Translations under genes and position numbers: made by a program
Origin: Betaproteobacteria bacterium
GTDB taxonomy: Bacteria > Pseudomonadota > Gammaproteobacteria > Burkholderiales > SG8-41
Length of the DNA stretch: 45,234 nucleotides
Reading direction: 5' to 3'
NCBI GenBank assembly: GCA_028292435.1
Contig: JAQGMI010000118.1
Span: 1-45,234 of the forward strand
Shown: positions 15,916-24,103 of the stretch, one piece after another
Layout of the letters: each line of letters starts with the position of its first letter
Numbering within the stretch: the first letter of the stretch is position 1
Notes under the pieces: model-generated
Told to the model about the DNA's origin: nothing
Seen by the model: the letters and a program-made list of their open reading frames with translations, nothing else
The model's database searches: none

Positions 15916-17596
15916 GATTGATCTCCTCGAGTGTGGTAGTGCCTTCGCGCACCAACTGCACGGCCGCTTCGCGCAAGAAGCAGGTGCCGCCCGCGAGCGC
16001 CAGTTCCTTCAGTTCGCGCAGCGGCGCGCGCGCGGCGATGCGTTCGCGCATTTCGTCGGTGAACAGCAGGAGCTCCGCAATCGCGCGGCGGCCTTTGTAA
16101 CCGCTGCCGCGGCAATGCCCGCAGCCGCGCCCGGCGCGGAAGTCAAAATCGTGGACGCGCTCCGGTGCCAACCCCGCTTCGCTTAGTTGCGCTTCGGTAG
16201 GTGCGCGATGTTCGCTGCATTGCGGGCAGTTGAGCCGGATGAGCCGCTGCGCGAGGATGCCGTTCAGGGCGGCGACGAGGCTGTACGCGTCTATGCCCAT
16301 GTGCGTAAAGCGGCCCAGCACATCGAACACGTTGTTCGCATGCACGGTCGTGAAGACGAGATGGCCGGTCAGCGCCGCCTGCACCGCGATCTGCGCGGTT
16401 TCGGGATCACGGATCTCGCCGACCATGATCTTGTCGGGGTCGTGACGCAGGATAGAGCGCAGTCCGCGCGCGAACGTAAGGCCTTTTTTCTCATTGACCG
16501 GAATCTGCAGCACGCCCGGCAGCTGGTATTCGACCGGGTCTTCAATGGTGATGATTTTGTCGCGGCCGTGATTGATTTCGGACACCGCGGCATATAGCGT
16601 TGTCGTTTTACCGCTGCCCGTCGGCCCGGTCACGAGAAACATGCCGTACGGCTCGGCGCTGAGCCGGCGCATTTTGCGCATGACCTCAGGGTTGAAGCCG
16701 AGAAAATCGAGCCGCAGACCGCGCACCTGATCGGTCAGAGCCTGCTTATCGAGTATGCGCAGTACGGCGTCTTCCCCGTGGATGCTCGGCATGATCGACA
16801 CGCGAAAATCAATTGCGCGCCCGCGCTGCGATATCCTGAAACGTCCATCCTGCGGAATGCGCCGTTCGGCAATGTCCAGTTCCGCCATGACCTTGATGCG
16901 TGAAATCACCTGCTCTGCCGTTTCGCGGCCCGCCACCGTGCCGATGGCCAGCAGCACGCCGTCTATGCGGTACTTGATGCCGAGCGTGTCACCGCCGGTT
17001 TCGAGATGAATGTCGCTGGCGCCGGTCTTCAGCGCATCGTAAATCGTCGAATTCACGAGTTTCACCACGGAACTCGTGTCGGCGCTGATGCTTTGCAGCG
17101 AGAGATCGCTCGCGGCCAGGTCGGCCGCAGCTACTTGCCCGGCAGCCGGCAGCATGCCATCCATGGCACGCATGGTTTCTTCGTGCACCGCGAGCAAGGC
17201 CGCGATGTCGGCGGGATTGGCGAGCACCCAGCGCGGCGTATCGCGTATGCGCTCTTCGGCCCACGGCCGCAGCGTATCGTCGAACGGATCGGCAAATGCC
17301 ATGATTAAAGTCGAGTCCGCCGAACGCAACAATGCGCAGCGATGCTGCAGCGCCTCGGTATAGGGCAACAAATCGAACGCAGGTTCAAGCTCACGCAGCT
17401 CGACCATCGAAATGACGGCAAGATGAAGCGTATGCGCGAGCGCCGAGGTAAATGCCGCCGGCCCGAGACCGCTTTGCTCTTCGAGCACTGCAATGACTCC
17501 GCTGCCGCTGGCGGCGGCGACGCGCCGCGCCGCGTCGACTGCCGCAGGCTCGATACCCGCGAGTTTCTTCAGTTCGAGCTTGGTCGTTGCGTTCAT
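15896..17596 (-). CDS. gspE: GspE/PulE-type secretion ATPase
   Basis: A 566-residue hexameric traffic ATPase. An N-terminal GspE_N/MshEN-type domain (about 1-150) is followed by the ATPase core: Walker A GPTGSGKT (324-331), Asp box 'IEDPVEYQLPG', Walker B 'IMVGEIRD' (390-397), His box 'GHLVFTTVHAN' (411-421). A four-Cys zinc site, C457-x2-C460 and C492-x2-C495, is as in GspE and PilB. It powers pseudopilus assembly from the cytoplasmic side. MNATTKLELKK starts at an ATG overlapping the GspF stop by four bases. Confidence 0.96.
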   Translation of the reverse strand: MNATTKLELKKLAGIEPAAVDAARRVAAASGSGVIAVLEEQSGLGPAAFTSALAHTLHLAVISMVELRELEPAFDLLPYTEALQHRCALLRSADSTLIMAFADPFDDTLRPWAEERIRDTPRWVLANPADIAALLAVHEETMRAMDGMLPAAGQVAAADLAASDLSLQSISADTSSVVKLVNSTIYDALKTGASDIHLETGGDTLGIKYRIDGVLLAIGTVAGRETAEQVISRIKVMAELDIAERRIPQDGRFRISQRGRAIDFRVSIMPSIHGEDAVLRILDKQALTDQVRGLRLDFLGFNPEVMRKMRRLSAEPYGMFLVTGPTGSGKTTTLYAAVSEINHGRDKIITIEDPVEYQLPGVLQIPVNEKKGLTFARGLRSILRHDPDKIMVGEIRDPETAQIAVQAALTGHLVFTTVHANNVFDVLGRFTHMGIDAYSLVAALNGILAQRLIRLNCPQCSEHRAPTEAQLSEAGLAPERVHDFDFRAGRGCGHCRGSGYKGRRAIAELLLFTDEMRERIAARAPLRELKELALAGGTCFLREAAVQLVREGTTTLEEINRVTVVA

Positions 17597-18771
17597 TGCA
17601 GGCTGCCCGCAAGTTCGAAGATCGGCATGTACAGCGCCATGACGATCACCCCGATCACAAGCCCGATGACGACCATCAGCAAAGGTTCGAACAACCGCGT
17701 GCTGCGATCGACCCAGTGAGTTACCTCATCGTCATGAAAGGCGGCGATGCGTTCCATCATGGTCCCCATATCGCCCGTGCGCTCACCCACGCGCAACATG
17801 CGGATCGCGACGGGGGTCGTCAGCGCATGCGACTCGAGCGCACCGGACAACGGTTTGCCTTCGCGTATCTCGCGCAACGCCCCGGCGAGTTCGCCGCGCA
17901 GCGCCGCCGGCAACAGTTCGCCGACCATGCCGAGCGCCTGCACTGCCGGGATCCCGCCGCGCAGCAGCATGCCGGCGGTGCGATAAAGCCGCGTCAGCTG
18001 AACGATGCGAAGCCGCTCGCCGATACCCGGGACGTTGGCGAGCCGGCGCAACAACCGTTCGCGCAGTTGCGGATTGAACAAGGCATGAACGCCGACTGCC
18101 AGCGCGGCCAGTGCTGCCAACGCCAGCATGGTGCCGTGCGCGTTGAGCAAGGATCCGAACTCCATCAGAAGCCGCGAAGTCAACGGCTGCTCGCGGCCAA
18201 GATCGGCATAGATTGCCGCGAATTTCGGCACCACGAACGCAAGCAGGAAAAGCGTGACCGCGCCGCCGACGAAAAGCAGCAGCAGCGGATAGATTGAAGA
18301 GGTGACGAGCTTCGCGCGCAGCGCTTCCATTTGCGCCTGATAGGCAACGAAGCGCGCCAGCGCCCGCGAGAGATCGCCCGTGCGCTCGCTTGCGCGCACC
18401 GTCGCCACGTATAGCGGCGGAAACGCCTGCGGACAACGCTCAAGCGCGACCGACAGCGCATGACCTTCCTGCAGATGATCGAGCACCTGTCTCAACGTAT
18501 CGCGAGCAGCGCCCTGCTGGTGACGCTCGGCGAGCGCCTGCAGCGCTTCGAGAAGCCCGAGTCCTGCATCAAGCAGCGCCGTCAACTCCTGGCTGAAAAG
18601 CAGCAGCGGGAAGCGTTCGCGGTGCCACAGCGGCGAACGCGCCGGCGCGACGTTCAGCAGTACAAAGCCGCGCGCCTTGACCTCGCGCCGGGCAGCCGCA
18701 TCATCCGCCGCCTCGAGTGCGAATGCCGTCACGCCCTGCTGTGCGGTGATTGCTTTTACATCGAAACGCAT
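17593..18771 (-). CDS. gspF: GspF-type inner-membrane platform protein
   Basis: A 392-residue polytopic protein with two copies of the T2SSF helical domain (about 60-185 and 260-385) and three main transmembrane regions ('PLLLLFVGGAVTLFLLAFVV', 'TMLALAALAALAVGVHALF', 'PLLMVVIGLVIGVIVMALYM'). Motifs 'FPLLLFSQELTALLDAGLGL' and 'RMLRVGERTGDMGTMMERIA' are diagnostic of GspF/PilC. It sits 4 bases past the major pseudopilin stop and overlaps GspE by four bases. Confidence 0.95.
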   Translation of the reverse strand: MRFDVKAITAQQGVTAFALEAADDAAARREVKARGFVLLNVAPARSPLWHRERFPLLLFSQELTALLDAGLGLLEALQALAERHQQGAARDTLRQVLDHLQEGHALSVALERCPQAFPPLYVATVRASERTGDLSRALARFVAYQAQMEALRAKLVTSSIYPLLLLFVGGAVTLFLLAFVVPKFAAIYADLGREQPLTSRLLMEFGSLLNAHGTMLALAALAALAVGVHALFNPQLRERLLRRLANVPGIGERLRIVQLTRLYRTAGMLLRGGIPAVQALGMVGELLPAALRGELAGALREIREGKPLSGALESHALTTPVAIRMLRVGERTGDMGTMMERIAAFHDDEVTHWVDRSTRLFEPLLMVVIGLVIGVIVMALYMPIFELAGSLQ

Positions 18772-18775
18772 TGCA

Positions 18776-19255
18776 TCACCAGTTCACGATGTCCGCGGCT
18801 TCCCCGTTGCCGCCGGGCTGTCCATCCTTGCCATAGGAAACGAGGTCGTAGTCGCCGTGTTCGCCGGGCAATTTGTAGATATAAGGACGGCCCCACGGAT
18901 CGAGGGGCACGTTTTTCTTGAGATATGGCCCGCCCCAGTTCGCTTCGTTCGGCGGCTTTTCCATTAATGCCGCAAGGCCCACTTCCCCTACCGGGTAGTG
19001 GCCGGTGTCAAGGCGGTATTGATCGAGCGCTTTGTCGAGCGCATCGAGTTGCGCGCGCGCAACCTTGATCTCCGACTTGCCGATCTGGCCGAAATATTTG
19101 GGACCGACGTAACCCGCGAGCAACCCGATGATCACCATGACCACGAGCAGTTCGAGCAGCGTAAAACCCGCTGCAGCGGCGGTGCCCACCGGCAATCCTG
19201 CGTGCGCGATCGAAGCTCGCCCGGAATGTCGATTAAGCTGCGCCGGCAAATTCAT
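18776..19255 (-). CDS. gspG: Major type II secretion pseudopilin GspG
   Basis: A 159-residue protein. After a long leader of about 30 residues comes the class III cleavage site AAAG/FTLLELLVVMVIIGLLAG with Glu5, then the GspG core: 'QLDALDKALDQYRLDTGHYP', 'NWGGPYLKKNVPLDPWGRPY' and the calcium-loop type 'YDLVSYGKDGQPGGNGEAADI' ending in 'VNW'. The leader is much longer than the usual 6-10 residues; a GTG at the Val about seven residues before the cleavage-site Gly would give a normal leader, so the start is uncertain. It is the first gene of the twelve-gene operon. Confidence 0.94.
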   Translation of the reverse strand: MNLPAQLNRHSGRASIAHAGLPVGTAAAAGFTLLELLVVMVIIGLLAGYVGPKYFGQIGKSEIKVARAQLDALDKALDQYRLDTGHYPVGEVGLAALMEKPPNEANWGGPYLKKNVPLDPWGRPYIYKLPGEHGDYDLVSYGKDGQPGGNGEAADIVNW

Positions 19256-19270
19256 GGGAGATGAAGTTTG

Positions 19271-19317
19271 CCTGCCGGCAGGTTAACTGCCGTTAATTTA
19301 CGTAAAGTTGCGTAAAG
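19271..19317. promoter_or_regulatory. Tandem decamer and palindromes upstream of the secretion operon
   Basis: Between the regulator gene and gspG lie two adjacent decamers, TTACGTAAAG (19298-19307) and TTGCGTAAAG (19308-19317), nine of ten bases alike. OmpR-family regulators bind exactly such direct repeats with 10-11-base spacing. Next to them are TTAAC-TGCC-GTTAA (19283-19296) and the palindrome CCTGCCGGCAGG (19271-19282). They lie 16-62 bases before gspG, which fits an operator or promoter for the operon. The regulator assignment is inference. Confidence 0.5.
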
Positions 19318-19359
19318 ATGTGTCAGGCACCGACGCGGCAGCGCCCGCGTTCTCGCGTT

Positions 19360-20094
19360 CTAATCCCTCGCGAGTTGGTAACCGTGGCCGCGCACGGTGT
19401 GAATGAGGCTGGCGAACGCCCCGAGTTTCTGGCGTATCTTGCTCAAGTGAACATCGATGCTGCGGTCGTACCGCGCAAGCGGTTTCGCCAGCGCCTTTTC
19501 GGACAGCTCCTTCTTGGTGACCACGCGACCGGCCCCCGCAGTCAGGATATGCAGGATGTTGAATTCTGCGCTCGTGAGTGCAAGTGTCCGCCCTTCGCAT
19601 TCCGCCTTGCGCTTGCGGGGCCACAGCACGATCGGCCCCACCTTGAGCGGGCCGACGTCGGCCTGGATCTGCATGCGGCGCAGAATGCGGCACAGCCGCG
19701 TTGCCAACTCGCGCGCGCTGCGGGGTTTCGGCACGTAATCGTCGGCCCACAGGCCGAGACCGAAAATACGGTTCACGTCATCATCGCTCGATGTCATCAT
19801 CAACACCGGCACCTGACTTGCGTTTCTGATCTCGCGCAGCGCATCGACGCCGTTCATTCCCGGCATCGCTGTCTCAAGCACGACGACGTCGTGGTTTCCG
19901 CTGAGCGCCTGCCGCACGGCTTCGTGCGCGTCGTGTACCAGCGTAATTGAGAAGTGATCGCGTTCGAGATGCTGCTTGACTACGCCGGCAAACTCAACGT
20001 TGTTGTCGGCAACAACGACACGAGATATTGCGTTGTCCTCCATGCCGGCGTAATTGGTCCTGGGGACAACGTTACGATTTTCGTTGTTATTCAT
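19360..20094 (-). CDS. OmpR-family response regulator with Glu at the phosphoacceptor site
   Basis: A 244-residue two-domain regulator. The receiver domain (about 24-135) has the strand 'VVVADNNVEFAG', where the usual acidic pair is Asp30-Asn31; the phosphoacceptor position in 'VVVLETAMPGMNG' is Glu74 (codon GAG), not Asp. Thr101 and Lys123 (VPKP) are kept. A winged-helix DNA-binding domain (about 145-242) follows, with 'LTSAEFNILHILTAGAGRVV' and 'RSIDVHLSKIRQKLG...IHTVRGHGYQL'. Loss of Asp and of one acidic residue suggests phosphate-independent action, perhaps constitutively active. No histidine kinase is adjacent. The start is MNNNENRNVV after GGAG; an upstream extension is unconvincing. 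It lies directly before the secretion operon, same strand. Confidence 0.92.
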   Translation of the reverse strand: MNNNENRNVVPRTNYAGMEDNAISRVVVADNNVEFAGVVKQHLERDHFSITLVHDAHEAVRQALSGNHDVVVLETAMPGMNGVDALREIRNASQVPVLMMTSSDDDVNRIFGLGLWADDYVPKPRSARELATRLCRILRRMQIQADVGPLKVGPIVLWPRKRKAECEGRTLALTSAEFNILHILTAGAGRVVTKKELSEKALAKPLARYDRSIDVHLSKIRQKLGAFASLIHTVRGHGYQLARD

Positions 20095-20625
20095 GACGAC
20101 TCCATTTCGCAGTCTCGTTATACAAATCCGCACCTGCATCACCTTGCGGTGAGCAGCATCGCTTGCGTCTGATTGCCCGCATGTCGAGTGCTGACGGATA
20201 TCTCCCTTTTGCTGCAACCGCGTGCTCTCGCACGGCGTCACTTTATATGATCGTTTTGAGACGCTTCTACTGTCTTCCGGCGACGACAATTAGGGTGACG
20301 CGGGGCGGCAAACCGCCTGGCCGGCACTTTGCGGGAAGTAAATAAAGCCGAATTGGTGCGGAAAGACGGCGGTGTCGCGTGCAGCGTCGTGAAACGGAGA
20401 CACTGAAAAAGTGTAAGAAGAAACCTACGCCGAACTTCGCGGCGGGCTGACATGCGCTCTCGGCAAGCCTGATGACGGCTTGCCTTGTGAACACGAAGCA
20501 TTAGCGCTTAACGTTCGAGCAGCGCTTCGGCAAAACGATGCGTCTTACCCCTGTCGGCTGATAGCGACAAGCCCTTTGCAGCGAGCAAAAATATATTTTC
20601 GTGCCATATCGCTCGTTTGGACGGT
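20095..20625. other. 530-base gene-free region with a hairpin
   Basis: No credible gene. It contains the leader region of the regulator (plausible promoter near 20100-20280) and, at 20462-20484, a perfect 8-bp hairpin GGCAAGCC/GGCTTGCC with seven-base loop that could be a terminator for the PanE-like gene transcribed toward it, though T runs are short. Confidence 0.4.
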
Positions 20626-21702
20626 TTACCTACCGGCCGGCATATCAAGAATAGTCGGCGATGTCTTGAGCTCACCGCGCTGCACGCGCAACACAATATC
20701 GACCAGCTTTTCGTTATACGGCGTCGCTATGCCGTGTAGTTTGCCTTTCGCCGCGATGTACCCATTCATCGACTCAATCTCGGTGCGGCGGCCTTTTTTC
20801 ATATCCTGCGCCATCGACGGGCGCTGGATGCCGGCGCGCGGATTCGACGCGGTGCGCGCGATCATGATTTTTTCGACCTCGGCCATCGCCGCCGCGTCGC
20901 CCTGACTCGCTTTCGCCAGCTGTTCCGGCTGCATGCCGCCCAGGCCGACGAGCTTGATGCCAACCGCATCGGCAACGCGCACGCCTTCGCCGCCGACCTT
21001 GATCGCGAAGCGCCGCGGCGATTCATTCTTGTCGCAGTCGCCGCTAGTGAGTCCGGTCGCCGCCGCGACGCCGTTGCGCATGCTGTTTTGAATCAGCTTC
21101 GACCAGCGCTCGCCGAAGAGATTGGTCGTGGGCTTGGTGCTGTCGATCATTGAAAACATCGAGACCAGTTCATTGACGCGCGGCGTGATTTCACCATTGA
21201 CTTCGCCAATGCGAAACACCGTATGCTTGTCGCCCCCTTTGGCGGCCATGCGGCGTATGCGTCCGGCCTCGTACAACTCGACTGAGATAATCGAAGCAAT
21301 GACACCCAGCGTTTTATCGGCGCCGACAATCGAGGCAATCGTATCTTCGTTAATGCAGTTTTGCAGCGAGACGACATACCCGTCCGGCGCGAGATAAGGC
21401 TTGATTGCCTTCGTGACCCTGTCCGTGTCGTACGATTTGACCGAGACAAAAGCAATATCGACCGGTTTGCCTTCACCCAGCGCCTGCAGGTTATCGAGGT
21501 GTATCGTCTTGTCGGTTTTGACCGTAAATTTTTCTTCCGCGGTGACGCCATCGAGTTCGAGCCCGCGCGTGCGGATCGCATCGAGATTTTCCTGCCACAT
21601 GTCGATGAACGTCACGTCCATGCCGTGATGCGCGAGATTGCCGCCGATGTAACCGCCCAATGCGCCCGTGCCCACCATTACTATTCGCTTTTGCATAGTC
21701 AT
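20626..21702 (-). CDS. 2-dehydropantoate 2-reductase-family (PanE/ApbA) oxidoreductase
   Basis: A 358-residue NAD(P)-dependent reductase. Rossmann motif 'VMVGTGALGGYIGGNLAHHG' starts at residue 8, 'VSVKSYDTDRV' and 'SLQNCINEDTIASIVG' match the family core and 'FGERWSKLIQNSMRNGVAAATGL' holds the substrate-site Lys/Asn region. It is longer than PanE (about 300). In an operon with MmgE/PrpD and Bug genes it more likely reduces another branched or keto acid than makes pantoate. It is the last gene of the operon, 19 bases after the Bug gene. Confidence 0.88.
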   Translation of the reverse strand: MTMQKRIVMVGTGALGGYIGGNLAHHGMDVTFIDMWQENLDAIRTRGLELDGVTAEEKFTVKTDKTIHLDNLQALGEGKPVDIAFVSVKSYDTDRVTKAIKPYLAPDGYVVSLQNCINEDTIASIVGADKTLGVIASIISVELYEAGRIRRMAAKGGDKHTVFRIGEVNGEITPRVNELVSMFSMIDSTKPTTNLFGERWSKLIQNSMRNGVAAATGLTSGDCDKNESPRRFAIKVGGEGVRVADAVGIKLVGLGGMQPEQLAKASQGDAAAMAEVEKIMIARTASNPRAGIQRPSMAQDMKKGRRTEIESMNGYIAAKGKLHGIATPYNEKLVDIVLRVQRGELKTSPTILDMPAGR

Positions 21703-21721
21703 TCCCGTTTTCAGATTTTAA

Positions 21722-22702
21722 TCAATCGACGCGCGCGCCGGAATCCTTCACCGGCTTCGCCCAACGTTCGTAGTCTTCACGCAAGGTTTTTGCGAGTTCG
21801 GCTGCTGATGATGCGATGACTTCAGCGCCGTCCGCTGCCATATGCGTCGCAACCTCCGGACTTTTCAGGCTTCGAACCAGCGCCGCATTCAGTTTCTCGA
21901 TAATAGCGCGCGACGTTCCAGTCGGCGCAACGACTGCATAGAATGATTCGACCGCATAACCGGGCAATCCGGATTCGGCAATCGTCGGCACGTCCGGCAA
22001 TGGACCATAGCGCCGCTTGCTGCTGATTGCGATGCCGCGCAAACGGCCGCTCCTGACATGCGGCAGAACTGGCACTACGCTCGAAAACCGCATTTGGATA
22101 TTGCCGGCGAGCAGGTCAACGATGGCAGGCGCCGCGCCCTTGTAAGGAATATGCACCGTATCGACGCCGGCCATCTGGTTGAACAACACGCCGGCGAGAT
22201 GCGTCGACGAACCACTGCCCGAAGAGCTGTAATTCAGTTTACCGGGATTCGCTTTCGCATACGCAATCAGCTCTTTGACATTGGCCGCCGGAACTTTCGG
22301 ATGCACGACCAGGAAATACGGAGAATTCGTCGCGATCGTAATCGGCACGAAATCGCGGAACGTGTCGTAGCGCAGCGACGGATACAGATGCGGATTAATC
22401 GTGAGCACCGCGCTCGGCGTGACGAGCATGGTGTAGCCGTCGGGCGTTGCACGCGCGACCGTCTCCGCGCCCAGCACGCCGCCACCGCCCGGCCGGTTTT
22501 CGACGATCACCGGCTGCCCCCATGCTTCATACAATTTTTGGGCGAGGATGCGTGCGAGCGTATCGCTGCCGCCGCCGGCCGCATACGGTGAAACCATCCG
22601 GATTGGTTTCGCCGGATAAGCCAGCTCGGCGGCATGCAACGCAGCGGGCGTCGATGCAACCAACAGGCACACGATTCGACGGAGTTGAGTTGCCGGGTTC
22701 AT
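21722..22702 (-). CDS. Bug-family tripartite tricarboxylate transporter receptor
   Basis: A 326-residue periplasmic binding protein: signal peptide to about ALHA-AE (residue 24), then 'YPAKPIRMVSPYAAGGGSD' in place of the usual VPFPAGG signature, 'GSGSSTHLAGVLFNQMAG', 'HIPYKGAAPAIVDLLAGNIQ' and 'PGYAVESFYAVVAPTGTSRA'. Its ATG overlaps the stop of the MmgE/PrpD gene by four bases, so they are cotranslated. Ligand unknown; probably a carboxylate handled by the neighbouring enzymes. Confidence 0.91.
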   Translation of the reverse strand: MNPATQLRRIVCLLVASTPAALHAAELAYPAKPIRMVSPYAAGGGSDTLARILAQKLYEAWGQPVIVENRPGGGGVLGAETVARATPDGYTMLVTPSAVLTINPHLYPSLRYDTFRDFVPITIATNSPYFLVVHPKVPAANVKELIAYAKANPGKLNYSSSGSGSSTHLAGVLFNQMAGVDTVHIPYKGAAPAIVDLLAGNIQMRFSSVVPVLPHVRSGRLRGIAISSKRRYGPLPDVPTIAESGLPGYAVESFYAVVAPTGTSRAIIEKLNAALVRSLKSPEVATHMAADGAEVIASSAAELAKTLREDYERWAKPVKDSGARVD

Positions 22703-24093
22703 GCGCCGGCTTTTTTACGCGGGTCACGCTCTAACAGCGCCATGACCTTCCCGAAATTGCCGGTGCGCTCGAAATCGTTTACCAGCGCATACAACTGCGC
22801 CGTGCAATCCATGCCGAGCACCGGCGCAACGAGCCCTTCAAATTTGCCGCGGAAATCTTCGTCGCTCATGGGATTGTCGGCGTGGCCGAGCACGATCTCG
22901 GTGTCGGCATGCAAGGCGCTGCCGTCTGCAAGGTGAACATCGAGGTGCGCTTCGTATTGCGGCTGATCCGGCACGACTTCGATTTCGATCAGCGGCAGCA
23001 ATTCATGCAACGTCCGATCGTCAAACGTCGATTCCGTGAAGTCGGTCGCCACCACGCGATACCCGCGCAGGCCCAGCGCGATACAGAACGAAATGCTGAA
23101 CTTGCATTCAAGCGGCGTGCGCGGCTGCAATTTACCCGATGCGACCATTGCGTTCGGATGAACTCTGGCACGCACACGCTTAATTTGCCGGCCGGTGATT
23201 TGCGCCGCGAGCTTGCGCGCAGCCTGAATCGAAGCATGCGTTGCGCGGCAACTCGCGTAAGGTTTGAAGCCGTTGCGCAGAATCTCCCAGCGCGCGTCGA
23301 AATCGAGCGGCGGCGCCTCGACTTTGCGATCCTGAATGATCGAATCGAACAGCCCCTTCTCCAATTCGAGAAGCCGGGTCGACGATTCAAATCCATTCGC
23401 CGCGAGCTGAGCTGCGAGGATGCCATCCATCGCCGCCTTGCCGCCGTGAAACGGCTTTGCGTGCGTGCCGAACGAACCAATCAGTCCACCCGCGGTGGTC
23501 GCCGCAACGCCGAGCGCAAATTCAATCTGCCGCGCGTCAAGCCGCATCAATACGCTCGCGACCACGGCGGCGCCGATGCGGCCGAGGATCGCAGTCGGAT
23601 GCAGCCCGCGGCGATGCAGGTTGCGTCCGACCCCGGCCGGCCCGCCGCCGCCCAGACGCGCCATCACTTCGAATCCCGCGATGAATGCCGCAATCATTTC
23701 TGCTTCAGTCGCGCCCGTTTCGTTGCCGACCGCAAATGCCGCCGACCAGCATGGGCAACTGATATGTCCGGCGCCCATCTGGTGAGCGTCGTCGTAATCC
23801 ATTGCATGCGCCATCGTCGCGTTGACGAGCGCGGCGAGCGCCGGCGTCGTCAACGGACCCAGAAATATTCGCGCCCTGCCTTGCGCCCCCCACTGTTGCG
23901 CGACCTGCCTCACCGGTCCGACCGGCGCTTCATCGACGGCCCCGACGGCGACGCCGATGTAATCGACGAGTGCCGTGATCGCGGCACGCGTAACTGTGGC
24001 CGGGTATTTACGTTGCAGCGCGCCGGCGGCATACGCGGCAATGACGCTGCTGCGAGTCGAGATTGCCTTGGGCGGAAGGGAGCTATCGTTCAT
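22699..24093 (-). CDS. MmgE/PrpD-family protein (2-methylcitrate dehydratase-like)
   Basis: A 464-residue protein with the MmgE/PrpD layout: 'ALVDYIGVAVGAVDEAPVGP', 'ALVNATMAHAMDYDDAH', 'HISCPCWSAAFAVGNETG', 'RGLHPTAILGRIGAAVVAS', 'GTHAKPFHGGKAAMDGILAA' and 'LADGSALHADTEIVLGHADN-PM'. All-helical N-terminal part about 1-270 and a smaller mixed C-terminal part. Family members dehydrate 2-methylcitrate or convert cis-aconitate-like acids; many in Bug operons are uncharacterised. The start is MNDSSLPPKA. It lies 10 bases after a Bug gene and overlaps the next. Confidence 0.9.
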   Translation of the reverse strand: MNDSSLPPKAISTRSSVIAAYAAGALQRKYPATVTRAAITALVDYIGVAVGAVDEAPVGPVRQVAQQWGAQGRARIFLGPLTTPALAALVNATMAHAMDYDDAHQMGAGHISCPCWSAAFAVGNETGATEAEMIAAFIAGFEVMARLGGGGPAGVGRNLHRRGLHPTAILGRIGAAVVASVLMRLDARQIEFALGVAATTAGGLIGSFGTHAKPFHGGKAAMDGILAAQLAANGFESSTRLLELEKGLFDSIIQDRKVEAPPLDFDARWEILRNGFKPYASCRATHASIQAARKLAAQITGRQIKRVRARVHPNAMVASGKLQPRTPLECKFSISFCIALGLRGYRVVATDFTESTFDDRTLHELLPLIEIEVVPDQPQYEAHLDVHLADGSALHADTEIVLGHADNPMSDEDFRGKFEGLVAPVLGMDCTAQLYALVNDFERTGNFGKVMALLERDPRKKAGA

Positions 24094-24103
24094 ACGATCG
24101 CAT

